This document shows positions 1 to 11,091 of a stretch of 64,000 nucleotides of DNA, one piece after another. The stretch comes from Cryptomeria japonica (lineage: Eukaryota > Streptophyta > Pinopsida > Cupressales > Cupressaceae). The notes under the pieces are model-generated. The model had not been told where the DNA came from, ran no database searches, and was given only the letters and a program-made list of their open reading frames with translations. The stretch lies in contig NC_081405.1 of assembly GCF_030272615.1 (NCBI RefSeq), positions 20,996,047-21,060,046 of the forward strand. Reading direction: 5' to 3'. Position 1 is the stretch's first letter. Each line of letters opens with the position of its first letter. The position numbers and the translations under genes are program-made.

Positions 1-419
1 GGCTAACATTTTTTGAAGTGATCTGATGTATGACAGGTCTGAGGGTTTCTTGCAGGTATTGTCACGACAAGATTAAGGGTTTGATACCCTTTGAGGGAAG
101 TTGACATTAATAATCAAATAAGAAGTTATGTTTCAAGTTGTTGTCAATTTATTGATAATACGTAATGATTTTAATCATTCTAACATTGATCTTGGCTGTA
201 AGGTGTGATAAGGTTCTTATGCAGAATAGTGGAATGGTTTGTTCCAAATCTGGCAAGATAAGAGTAAAAGAATTCAGATAAGAGGTGTTTTTGGACATCA
301 TAATCGAGGACATCATTATCAGGGAAGGGTCGTATTGCAACGAATAGGAAATTTTGGATGATTTTTAAATATTCTTTCAAATAGATTAACCTAGATGTGA
401 ATTATCCAGGGATTCATGT

Positions 420-613
420 ATCTTGTACTTTATTATTAGCTTTCTATAGCATTAGTTTTCTGATCCATTAATGGATCTGGGCTAGACCAAAGGTTTTCTT
501 CCCTCCAATCTTTCCTACCGGTGTCCACACTGAATGGAGTTGTAATTATCATTTTTAATTAATAAAATTTCTTTGGCTTTGGCCTTTTACCGATAAAAAA
601 TAAAATAAAAAAA
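420..613 (+). mobile_element. Probable LINE 3' end (tail only)
   Basis: The segment ends in an AATAAA-like motif (ttaataaaatttctttggc), a short pyrimidine and G-rich stretch and an A-rich tail at about 593-613. This arrangement is typical of plant L1-type LINE 3' ends. I see no reverse transcriptase reading frame upstream within the window, so only the tail is supported. The bases before 420 could belong to the same element but show no recognisable coding. It could instead be the 3' end of a host transcript. Confidence 0.4.
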
Positions 614-974
614 TTACAATATAGAAGAGATGAGAAACTAAGTAATGCAGAGGAATAATGTGGCTTTTTGTAAGTCAACATTTTGAATTTCTAGTTGAAC
701 TATTGAGGCCATATGAAAGGTGATAAAAAATTAGGAGTCTATAAATGTATTTTTTATCAAAAAAAATTAAGAGCACTAATTTTGATACGTCACCATTCCT
801 TAATGAGGCCACACCATACAACCTAGTCCCCATTGTATGATTTCATATTCTACTATTGTAATCTTCAAATATCCATCTATCTTCATCTTTTTCCTTTAAT
901 ATGGTTGTGCTAAAATGTATAGTGGGACTTATTTTGAGGCTATAATAAAAAGTTATATCACTTTCTTGGTATTA
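614..974. other. AT-rich stretch, nothing recognised
   Basis: No open frame, repeat or RNA gene can be supported here. It separates the LINE-like tail from the inverted-repeat element. Confidence 0.5.
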
Positions 975-1968
975 ATTGGGTGAACTCACAATGATGGATC
1001 CCACTTTTTGGTACATCCTGATTTTTTCTGAAATCATACATTTTTTAGAAAATATAATGATTTAAGATTTAGGAGGTCCCATTTGAAGTAATTAATTGAA
1101 GAGAGTTAGATCAAAGGCTCTTAGATCAAAACTTATTGGATAGAACCTCTCTACTTCTAAATCATACTTGCAATGGGGTCTCCTTTGCATCTATCAAATG
1201 CTAATAAAAAACCAATTTTACATTAGCTTTTGGGGGGTCAAATGAATTCATTTAGAAGTTTAAAAAAAAAATATTTAGTCCTTATTATAAGCTTTCCAAA
1301 TAGTATAATTTTTAATATATTTAATTTCATTAATATATTTTTATTTTATTTCTTATGAATGTAGGTTTTTCATCAAACATGAACTTCTTAGTTCAATGCA
1401 TTGGGAAAAATAGTAAACTAATTCAAAAAAATTCTAAAAAATATCTATGTACTAGGTATTGATGTCTTCTTTCTAACAAAAAAATAAAATAAAATGTTGA
1501 TATATATAGAACAAGTTATGTGTTCAAACGTACACCTATATCTAAATTATAATTAGCCAGACTTCAAAACTTAATAAAATAAAAAATATTCAATATATCA
1601 CTATCAAACCAACTGCATGCCCTGGGTATTGATGATACAAACCAAAATTCAAAATAATTAAGTTTTTATCATTTATAGAAAAAGTTATGCATTTCGGGAT
1701 GCACATCACTCTAAAAAAATGTTGTTTGATGTAGAAAACTACTTTTTGAGGGAGACGGAAAAATCAATAAATTTTTATTCAATTTTTTTTTTTTTAAAAT
1801 TTAGAATCTGCAAACAAGATGTTACAAATCACTAGTTTACACCATCTTCAAATTCTTAATGGTTTAAAAGTTATAGGTGTCGAAAAGTGATGACTTTTTT
1901 TCAGAATGTTCATCTAAGTGTCAAAGTTGGTCAAAAAGTGGTAACTAGTATTGTGAGTTCACCCAATT
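975..1968. mobile_element. 994-bp non-autonomous element with 19-bp terminal inverted repeats
   Basis: The ends are perfect 19-bp inverted repeats: AATTGGGTGAACTCACAAT at 975-993 and its complement at 1950-1968. Weaker complementarity runs about 20 bases further inward (a shared CCACTTTTTG block). The interior is AT-rich and has no open frame. The outer AATT might be a target duplication rather than part of the repeat; no longer duplication is visible. The structure is that of a non-autonomous DNA transposon. I cannot assign a superfamily. Confidence 0.6.
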
Positions 1969-3408
1969 CTAGGCCACAAAAATGAATTCAAGTTCATATT
2001 AATATCATCTGTGCAATGAAGAGACATGTTTGATGTTTTAGTGTTGTGTCTAGAAGAAAAATGTAACATTTAAAAGGCCTAAAATTAAATTTGTCAATGT
2101 TTAAAATATAAATAATAAAATTCATAGAATTAGATGTGTTTATGGTTATCTAGGTTCACTCAGGTTCACTCAAATCCTTCATCAAACTTCTAATCTATTT
2201 TGCCCCATTTATATTAGGCCGAATTTATGACTAAGTCTCTCAATCAATCAATACTCAGATCCTTTTTTGTGCCTCAAGTTTTTGATTATCCAAATATGTT
2301 AATTTGACAAATAGAGAGGATAATGAGATTATGTTTTTAAATTATTACTAGCTCAAAAGATTTACTTTTATATTTGTGGACTTTGATATCCTTTTCACCA
2401 AATTAGATAAGATTTAATGTTATTATAGATCTGAAGTATTTGTTATATTGCCAAGTCTTTGAATTTGAAAAGGATATTGACAATATTATAAGCTACACTC
2501 CAAAGTAAGGTGGGTCTACTCTTTGGACCAATGGTAGGTCTTAAACTATATTTTTAAGGTGAAAGTAAGATATATATTTATAATTGAAATTAGGTTCATT
2601 TGGACAACAATACTAAATTTCATTTTTATACCCTCAAAATATTTATCTTGTCTATATAGAGACAAAAAATAAATTTAATAAAAAATAAATTTTTTGTTCT
2701 TGGAAATAGGATATGATAAATTTACCCGTCCCAAACTTTGAAAGGCAATGCCTAAAAATAATTTTATATAACTTACACTAATTTCAAGGTCTATAAACTA
2801 TATATGATTACTTCACATAACTAGAAGTGAAGATGAATGACTATAAAATATTATGTTGTATTTATAATATTTTGAAGTCTCATTTAAGTAAGATGCTCCC
2901 ATATTCCCTAAAATAAGAATCAAGTGTCAACCTAAGTTCATGGAAAAAAAACCACATTTCTAAGAAAAAATAACAAAGATGGTTGAAATGATAAATAATA
3001 TAGATCATACTTCCCTTTCTAGATTAAATATCATGCTACTAAGTACTTAATCTATAGATATTAGCCTACAACTATTAGTTATTGAAGCCTAAGAATGGAG
3101 ATACAATAATAACTACCACAAATAATTTAATAAATGATTGCATATTGAGCACTGAGAGATCTAATTTGGATTAACTTCTAGGATTTGATTATCATGGGAA
3201 AATTAATGATCAATAAATTTTCTAATTGATTTAATTTAAATAATGATGATATAAATTATAATTACATTGTTCTTTTTATTAAATTTATATCCAAGGTATT
3301 AATGCATGGTTAGAGATTGAATTTATATTTTTTAAATCTTTTTTTTAAGGCTAGATGCATTCTTCTAGATTATTTATTTTTTAGAGAAATTATTATACTC
3401 TAAATTTA
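1969..3408. other. AT-rich stretch, nothing recognised
   Basis: Low-complexity AT-rich sequence with no supported frame or repeat structure. Confidence 0.5.
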
Positions 3409-3665
3409 ATGTCAATACAACAAGAGAATTACTTTTTGACAAAATCATTCTAATATTTGAGATTCATTATCTAGACATCATGTATAAATGTGTAACATAT
3501 TATGAATATGAGTATCTCAAGATTAGAAATAAATTTGTATGTCAATATAGGAAGATTACTTTTTGACAATATCATTCTAATATTTGAAATTCATTCTCTA
3601 GACATCATGTATAAATTTATAACATACTATGAATAGGAATATCTTAATATTAGAAATAAGTTTGT
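3409..3665. repeat. Tandem duplication, about 130 bp x 2
   Basis: Copy one begins at 3409 (atgtcaatac) and copy two at 3539 (atgtcaatat). Both contain attactttttgacaa, catcatgtataaat and a closing tagaaataa segment. The copies differ at scattered bases and by a few short indels. Non-coding. Confidence 0.8.
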
Positions 3666-5338
3666 TCCTTTGAGTGAAATAGTTATAGTAAGATTAAGTA
3701 TGGCTCATATAGAAATTGAAGACTTTATATTTTAGGTTAAACATTATATATAGGATAGTCTAAAAAATTATCTTTTATTAATCTATTTTTCTACAAGTAA
3801 GATTGAGTACATTTAATAATTAGGTTATTCACAAAAGGGGGAAATGGGTTAGAACTAGTGACTAGTTTGTCTCTAATTGAATTATACAAGATTTAATTAT
3901 TTGAAGAGTTCCGAGATTATAATCTCATGAAAATATTTTTTGTTTTATTCTAGATTTGTTATGTTACCAATTATTTACTACGAGGTTTGGTAATCATTCA
4001 TAGGACACCAAATCTTACCTACATTAGGTGAAATTTGAAAAAAAATAGATATAGTGAGTGAGAAAATGGTGAAACCTAATTTATAGGTGTTAGTTACTAT
4101 TATCAATGAAGCCTGCACCCTTGCTAAAGCTGTGAACTTCAGCTGCCTATTGAAACATGGGAACACTTCTAGGTTGTGGGTAACCTAAAACTAAAATGAA
4201 CCTCTAGAGCAAGCTAGTTCTTTCTAACTAGCATTCACCTAAACCTAAAGATTTTTCTGAGAAAAGAGAAGGAGAACATAAAAATGAAACTACTATCTAA
4301 CAGGTGATACACCAAAAATGAATACCAGAAAACTTGGACAAACTGATTAACACACGAAATAACCAGTAATAAAAGGAAACCTTGCACAAATCAAAAAGTT
4401 CACAACATCTGCATCAACACTTCATAAGAAGGCTATAAAAATTATAATCTCAGCAAGAGAAAAGATGTTTTCTCACAAACTGAGGTTACTCTTACAACTG
4501 GCACAACCTATGACCTGCAAATGATTAGAAAAACTCCCGCATAAAGGTGCTAAGATTAGAAAAACTCCTGCATAAAGGTGCTAACAACAACACAATCACA
4601 AGGATAAAAGACATCACTTCAAAAACAAAAAATCTGAGAAGGCAAAATATGTATTATTGTCAAAAGGTGTTACAAAACTTATCAAAACTCTTTTGAAAAT
4701 TGGTTACAAATTCCTTCCTTTCTGCAGAGAGAACTCAAAAATTACAGTCTGCCAGAAGCAAAAGGTAAGAACCCCTGAAATAATGAAGTCCTGTAGTATA
4801 TATGCTTTTTCAAAAGGCAGATAATGAATAAAATAATCCACCTCCTCTTGGGCGAGCAGAACAAAAAAACCCACTTGGAAAGACCTGAAACATGTCTGAA
4901 AGGGAGAAACCTGGGCCAAAAGTCAAGCCAAGCCATGCTGCAACCATAAAAGCTCTTAAAAGCACCATAAATGGCCCCAAAATATCACTGATAGGCCTGC
5001 AAACCTTCATTAATGTGAAAAAAAAATCTCCTTGACTTTACCAATAAAATATGAATAGAAAAATATCTCATAAAGTGATTTATAAAATATCAATTTAATA
5101 AATACTTTACTTATTCATTTACATTTAAGCCCAAAGAATAAATAAAAATAAGAAAATTATTTAATTAAGTGGCAAAAAAAATAAAACTTTAACAAATAAT
5201 CCTATTATTTAATTTATTCTACTTAAGTCAAGACATTAATAAATAATAAGACATATATATTTAATAAAATGATTTATTTAATTTTGTCACTTTATTAAAT
5301 AATTTCCTTATTAAATTTATAAAAAAAAACCTAAGAAT
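3666..5338. repeat. Non-coding stretch with a 31-bp x 2 tandem repeat
   Basis: At 4523-4553 and 4554-4584 a 31-bp unit (gattagaaaaactcc...ggtgctaa) is repeated with one difference. From 4190 to 5030 base composition is less AT-rich than its surroundings and resembles transposon or untranslated sequence, but I find no LTR boundary, primer site or conserved coding. The frames here are short, overlap each other and show no domain. Confidence 0.5.
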
Positions 5339-5431
5339 AATGTTTGATAAGTGATTTTATTTACCACTTAATAAATATTAATTACATGCTAATGTTTATT
5401 AAGTGATAAATAAAATCACTTATTAAACATT
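5339..5431. repeat. 41-bp imperfect inverted repeat (hairpin)
   Basis: The left arm (5339-5379) and right arm (5391-5431) are complementary at about 38 of 41 positions, with an 11-base loop. Surrounding sequence is AT-rich with further short TTATTTA/TAAATAA motifs. It could be a MITE core or a small-RNA-forming hairpin. Confidence 0.75.
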
Positions 5432-5559
5432 TCTTACATTATAAGATGCAAAACATTGCATATAATCACCCCTAAGTCTTTCACGGGTAATTAGAAAGGA
5501 AAAGAAGAAAATAAAACAAAGGCAAAAATGCCTATGTCATCGATGATATTTAGGGAAAA

Positions 5560-8210
5560 GAAAACCCTAAAAAGATCATTTCATCTCTCATTCGATATTT
5601 TTGTCATTCTTCTTCTCTCTTGAACGTCGCCAATAAGGGTTTGCTGTAGGTTCGAGTTGCTGGAAATGATGATTTGCAGACTCAAAGGGTGCATTTTTGA
5701 TGATTCTCTTTGCCATTTGAGAGCCGCCAAGGGAATTATTCTGGTGGTTCGAAACTGCAATTTGTAGATTCTAGGTGAGATTTTTCTGAGAAATGCCTGG
5801 CCGCCATGGATGATTTTCTGCAGAAATTCTGGAAACAACTTGGCTTTTTTTTTATAAATCTGCCATGGCACTGCTGTAGGGTTTGAACCAATTTTCTGAA
5901 GAAATTTGCAAGGCTTTTGTTCCATTATTATCTGCCATAGGTAAGCATCCTCTTTGTGCAAAAGAACTTGATTTTATCAGATTTTCTTAAAAAATATTGA
6001 CTGGAAAAATCGTGAAAACAATGTTGTTGTTTGAAATGCTAAAAAAAAAATGACATGGCTGCTTGCAAATTTACTCTACACTTTTGAGGTTGCATACTTG
6101 GATTTTTAAGGCTATTACTGCAAATACAATCCTCATCTTGATGCCATAAAAAAACCCAATATATGTGGTGAGAAAGACAATTGAATGGCTGCATATTGTT
6201 TTGGTTAATTCTGAGTATATGCCATATATGACTGTATTAAACCATCTTCATGTTTGTTGTAGCTGCATATGACTGCTTAAAATCTACAAATTTTCCTTTG
6301 TATGCTTCCTAATACTTCAAATTTGCCCTTAAGATGTATAAGATCGGTGAATGCTCTTTGTTATTCTCATATATGGCATTATTCTTAAATGCTGCAACAA
6401 AGGTATGATTGTCATTATTACTTTGGAGCTGTTCTTAGATGTTTGCTGTTATGATCTGCTCTATGATAGTCTTTTGAATGTTGAGCATTGCCTTTAGCAC
6501 CTGCAACTATGAGACCTTATAACTAATAATGACTTGGAATCTCATAGTCCTTTGGAATTTTATGTGCCACTTTGCTATGGCGACATTACTGTTTCTTTTA
6601 TTGCAGACCCTTGAACATCTATCTTGATTGACTAGCATATCACCATGGTTGCTATCTTCATTAACATATTACTCTTCATTCTAAGATAGATTGCACATTG
6701 TCCTTTCGCTGTCTCAAGGGTTGCATAACCACTATTAGTCTTTTGAATTTGTACTATTGAATGTTCCCTAAGGTTCTTTATGGACAACCCCCTATATGCA
6801 CTGTATTTTCTCATTATCATGCATAAATACCTTTTCTTCAAACCTATAATAAGACCTTATGGGGCTCTTGTTCTTTGGACTGAGTGCATTCCCTTTAGTG
6901 CATCAAAACTGCCTATTATTTCCCTATGAGAAAACTGTCTAAAGGCTGCTTATGCAAATTATGCTTCTTGTATGCTCCAATTTGATACTTGACAACAGTT
7001 GTAGGTTGGATTTCATACATTGCTATCTTCATACTATGCATATATTCATGAATGTGGCCTCCCACATGATCAAATTATATTGATTGAAAATTACCCCAAA
7101 GCCTTAATTTTGAAATGACTGCCACACTAAAATATATTCCGACTGAGATTACTCTTGGACTGTTTGGTAGTCAAAAATTGCATATGATTGAGTGTGCATC
7201 TTCACTGCGTTTTCACTACAGAAACCTCTGTATATTGTCTTGAGGTTATACTCTACTTTCAAACTGTTGTAATACTTCCAATGTCTTTTCATGCATGTCC
7301 TTTGTGTAATAAGAATGTATACTTAGTCCCTTTGTGCCTTCAGAACTACTTCTGATCATTCTACTCTTAACCACCCATAACTTGTACTCTGGTTCTAGTA
7401 CCTATCATTTTGAGCCTTGTGACTATTGAAATGTAGCTTTTTGGAACACTGTGATGGCACCTCTTTGATATTGACACATTAAATGATGAGCCTTCCTTCT
7501 TAACTACAATTATCATGATGATCATGCAATCTTCCTTAATTCTCCTGTACAATGGTCTCTGTGAATGAGTGCCCCTCGTTTATGATAGTATGTTGGTGCT
7601 GACATTTAGGACTCTCATGTTCCTATCAGCCTATTGCCATGAGCGACATGTACTCCTTTACTGTGACCACCGTAGGAGACGGGTAAGGATTGTTTCACTG
7701 ATATCATAATAATCTGTCCTTAATGTCATACATGCTGAGCTCAACCCTCGTGGGAGCCCATTTTTCCCACATGCCGATATTTAATTTAAGTAATAAGCGA
7801 TAATACTTTACCTATATCTGCACATTGGACAAATTGTTAGACAAAAACTATGAGTTTTCATATATGTTCCTTCCTGTTTCTGATACGTACAATGTTTGGA
7901 CTGGTATAATGCATTGTAGGAGTGGATTGTGCATGCATTGATGATGTATATGCAAGGATATGGTATCCCGAGCTCTAATACAATTCTCTTATCTCCTTGC
8001 AGACACTTGGAGTAGCAGGGGACTTCTGCGAAGGAGTTGGATATGAAGCTACTCAACTTGCGGGGGGTTCGTCATTACGAGGCAATGACGGGTCCCTTAT
8101 CTTTGTTTATATTTTGTTTTTACATGCACCATCTTCTTGTATAATGCATCATAGGTAGTCATTCCCACGGCTTGTGTGGGAGCATCTCATTTAACATTTA
8201 TGAATAAAGA
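5560..8210 (+). ncRNA. Candidate spliced non-coding transcription unit
   Basis: From about 5560 the sequence looks like a plant 5' untranslated exon: aaaaccctaaa, then CT-rich cttcttctctcttg. A strong donor (ATAG|GTAAGC) lies at 5940/5941. Possible acceptors are tttattgcag at 6596-6605 and ctccttgcag at about 8001. A polyadenylation-like aataaa follows at about 8203. The exon after 8001 is open for about 49 codons but matches nothing I know, and no frame continues it across the first exon. It may be a host lncRNA, a decayed gene or a transposon leader. This rests only on splice-like signals and composition. Confidence 0.25.
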
Positions 8211-8225
8211 AAAATTCCTTTTCAA

Positions 8226-9488
8226 ATATGCAATGTTGTATGGTTCTTGATTGGTTGTGAACACTTGCATTTACCTGGAACTCTTTTTGGCATTCTATAG
8301 TATCCCTTGGCAAAACACAAACAACAGACATGTCCCCTTAAAACTATAAAACTTGACCATCTCCACCTGATTGAGCTGGAGAATAAAAATGGATATTTTA
8401 TTTTGGTCAAGAAAAATCAAAGACAAAAATTAGAAGAGAAATTTATGTATGAAGAAGTAAAATATAGAGAAGAAAAGCATAGTAGATATTATTTGGTGGC
8501 TAGAGAAAGATGACATCTCTTAGTAGAAGAAGAGATGGATAGGATTAAGGTATTGTTGAATTCAAATAAAAATAATATGAGGGAAGATGCATCAAGTTGG
8601 GTAGCAAGAAAGTGGTCAAATTAGTGATTTTAGTCATTGTATGGTCGTGTTATTGAAAGTATTATCAATAATATGATTGTGTTATGCTCAGGTAAATACT
8701 AAGACATAACATGATCACATTTTGTAAAATATAAAAAATGATGCCATTTTATGTTCAACAAAACACAATCACATATTATAGAACATAAAATGCTATCATA
8801 TTTAATATTTTAAAAAAATATAATCATATTTTTTAAAACATTCAATGCAAAAGAATGTGATTACATTTTGAAGATGAGCACATTATGTAACATGCTCATA
8901 TTTTTTACTATTCTTAACCTTATTTTCCTTTGTAATAGGTTTGGATAATGAGTCTAACTAGTCGGGCTTTTGATTTACCCCTATTTGTTGTGATTTGTTC
9001 TTCAATGGAATATCTCAACTTCAACATAACCAAATTTGTTCATTTTATAATATTTGACAAAATTACCACCAAAATGTTGCATGTCGTCTTAGCCTTCTAA
9101 CTATATATTTTTTTATTGTATGTAGAATACATTAACATATATATTTTTATTTTCTCTTATAAATGACTCTATATTTATCCAATGCATATATATATTTATT
9201 TTTTCTTTATGACTTTGGATCCACTCATTAAAATTTGAAAAATCATTATATACGACTATTCTATACTTAATTATTTACACATTCAAAAAATATTTCTATT
9301 TTTTTTGTGAAACTTATGTGACATGCATGCTCAATGATGAAATTTAAGAGACGAATCCACTTCATAAGCTTAACTAAAAATATTTAATAAAAAAAATACA
9401 AATTTTAGCACTCACTCTTAACAATATTTTTATGGAGACATTTTAGAAAATAAGGGTGTACATCAAGAACTATGTTATATTTTAGTAT
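8226..9488. other. AT-rich stretch, no supported gene
   Basis: A 68-codon frame at 8307-8513 is rich in Lys and Glu with no recognisable domain. Between 8690 and 8900 the motif atcacatttt and its relatives recur as degenerate short repeats. Confidence 0.5.
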
Positions 9489-9868
9489 TGTTGGAGTGAT
9501 TAGGATATTTATCTGATTATTTAATAATTAGGTCCTTTAATTACTTTTCAATAAAGCTAAACCTAGGTGCTTTTTCCTTTTATTTAATTAGGCTAGTAAT
9601 AACTTAAGTTGTCTCATTCATTATGGTTGTGATACTTGGTGCATGCTAATTTAATCTAACATGTAGGGTTTTGCATCTAGGGTTTCATTCATGATTGTAT
9701 AAGGGTTCATTCATTCATTTTAATTGTAATCAATCAATTGTGTGTGCAATAATAAAAAATTTGTATGTTATCATTAAGCATATAATATTTACTTGATCTA
9801 TTTTCCTTGATAGGTGTTCTTCTTGCAAATTATTCTTGGCTCTTGTGGTTGTTTCATCAACTCTTACA
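9489..9868 (+). repeat. Copia-like LTR, 380 bp, with degraded primer site
   Basis: The sequence begins TGTTGGAGTGATTAGG and ends CTCTTACA. It is followed at once (9869) by TGGTATTAGACTAGAT, a mutated form of the initiator-Met tRNA primer site TGGTATCAGAGC used by most plant Copia elements. Length, TG...CA ends and primer site all fit a plus-strand 5' LTR. No second copy of this LTR is in the window, so its partner is lost or outside it. The internal region would continue to 10879 and may resume after 43694. Confidence 0.65.
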
Positions 9869-10227
9869 TGGTATTAGACTAGATTTGTTAATTTCCTATC
9901 CAAATCCTTGAGGGATCCAACCTTGAGTGATTTTTAATGCACATTGGGCTCAAACATAGGTTGACATCATGTTCACGGCATCCCAAAACCCTAAGATTAT
10001 TTGTCATTTTGTGAAAATCCAAGTAGTTAAAGTTTTGGGTCAATTTGGTTAAGGAAACAAAAATCAAGTCAAAATTTAGGGGTGGCTAAATAAATTGGGC
10101 ATTTTGGAGAAAAACGAAGGTCACCATCAAGCTCAAAAGGCCCAAAAACCTTAAGATTGTTTATCATCTTGTCAAAATTAGAAACTGTAATTTTTTTTTA
10201 GGGTGTGGCCTTTTATGTAGGAGTCAA
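9869..10227 (+). other. Internal leader of the old Copia-like element
   Basis: Non-coding sequence downstream of the degraded primer site; no gag can be read. Confidence 0.35.
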
Positions 10228-10547
10228 AAGTGTGCTTCATCCCATTTGGGTACACTATTTTATCCAATAATTAGAAGTGTGCTTTGTTTTATTTAGGTAC
10301 ATTATTTTATCCAATGGTCAAAAGCATGCTTCCTCTAATCTAGGCTCATCGTTTTATCTAGTGGTCTGAATGGTGCTTCGTAGGGTTCACCCTTTTATCT
10401 ATCGGTTCAAACGGTGCTTCGTAGGGTTCACACTTTTATCTAGCTGTTTGAATCATGCTTTGTCCAATCTAGGTTCACTCTTTTATCCAGCGATCCGAAA
10501 GGTGCTTCACAGGGTTCAACCTTTTTATCTACCACTTGGTCCAACAC
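10228..10547. repeat. Degenerate tandem repeat, 41-47 bp, about 6 copies
   Basis: The unit is approximately GTGCTTC-n-GGGTTCAC-n-CTTTTATC-n-GGT. The two best copies begin at about 10371 and 10412 with gtgcttcgtagggttcac. Others carry a 6-base insertion (ccaatctagg). The array lies in the presumed leader of the old Copia-like element. Frames across it are by-products of the repeat. Confidence 0.75.
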
Positions 10548-10879
10548 GTCCTCTATAATTTTTTATTTTTGAAAACCCTTCAAGCTTTCCAAACCCAATT
10601 GACCTAGGTGTGGATTTTTGGCCATAACTTTGTCATGTGGGCTTGAAATCATATAAAAAAGATATTGTCAAAAATTTGATTTTGGCATCAATCTAAATCT
10701 ATATATGGTTCAGTTAGATTTTGCACCAATTTTCTACACCAAGCCTTTAAAGTTAGCCGTCAGTTTTGTGCTTTTGCGGCCACATCTTGCACATTTAGAC
10801 TCTACTTTTCAATAACAAGATATTGGTGGAAAAATCTTAGAGTCCTCTATCTAGATCTCAAGTCCCTTTCTATAGAATA
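10548..10879. other. Non-coding flank of the second Copia-like element
   Basis: Nothing recognised. The last five bases, gaata, are the left target-site duplication of the element that starts at 10880. Confidence 0.4.
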
Positions 10880-11091
10880 TGTTAGATTTGTGTGAATGTT
10901 GTTATTGATGTCAAACTTAGTGATTCAGTTAGGATCAGATGTGGCATGTTGAGCAACAGTGGAAGATAGGTATGTATGTGATGTTGAGAAATAATGGAAT
11001 AGGTATGTATATGATATTAAGTAGTAAGGCATGTATGGTTTACAAGAGTATTTTCTGGAAGATCCTCTGCTTCACGATCTTGTGTTTTTCT
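10880..11091 (+). repeat. 5' LTR of the Copia-like element, first part
   Basis: It matches 22801-23060 of the 3' LTR (tgttagatttgtgtgaatgt, gatgtggcatgttgagcaa). It is broken at 11091 by the gag-only element and resumes at 18909. Confidence 0.85.

Noticed and set aside
5581..5961. 126-codon minus-strand frame
   Set aside because: No domain, and it lies opposite sequence that looks like a plus-strand leader with a strong donor.
8307..8513. 68-codon plus-strand frame starting MAKHKQQTCP
   Set aside because: Short, no domain, no promoter or splice support, in AT-rich DNA.
10228..10547. Regularly spaced repeats that might suggest a CRISPR array
   Set aside because: The units are contiguous and diverged, there are no unique spacers, and the DNA is plant nuclear.
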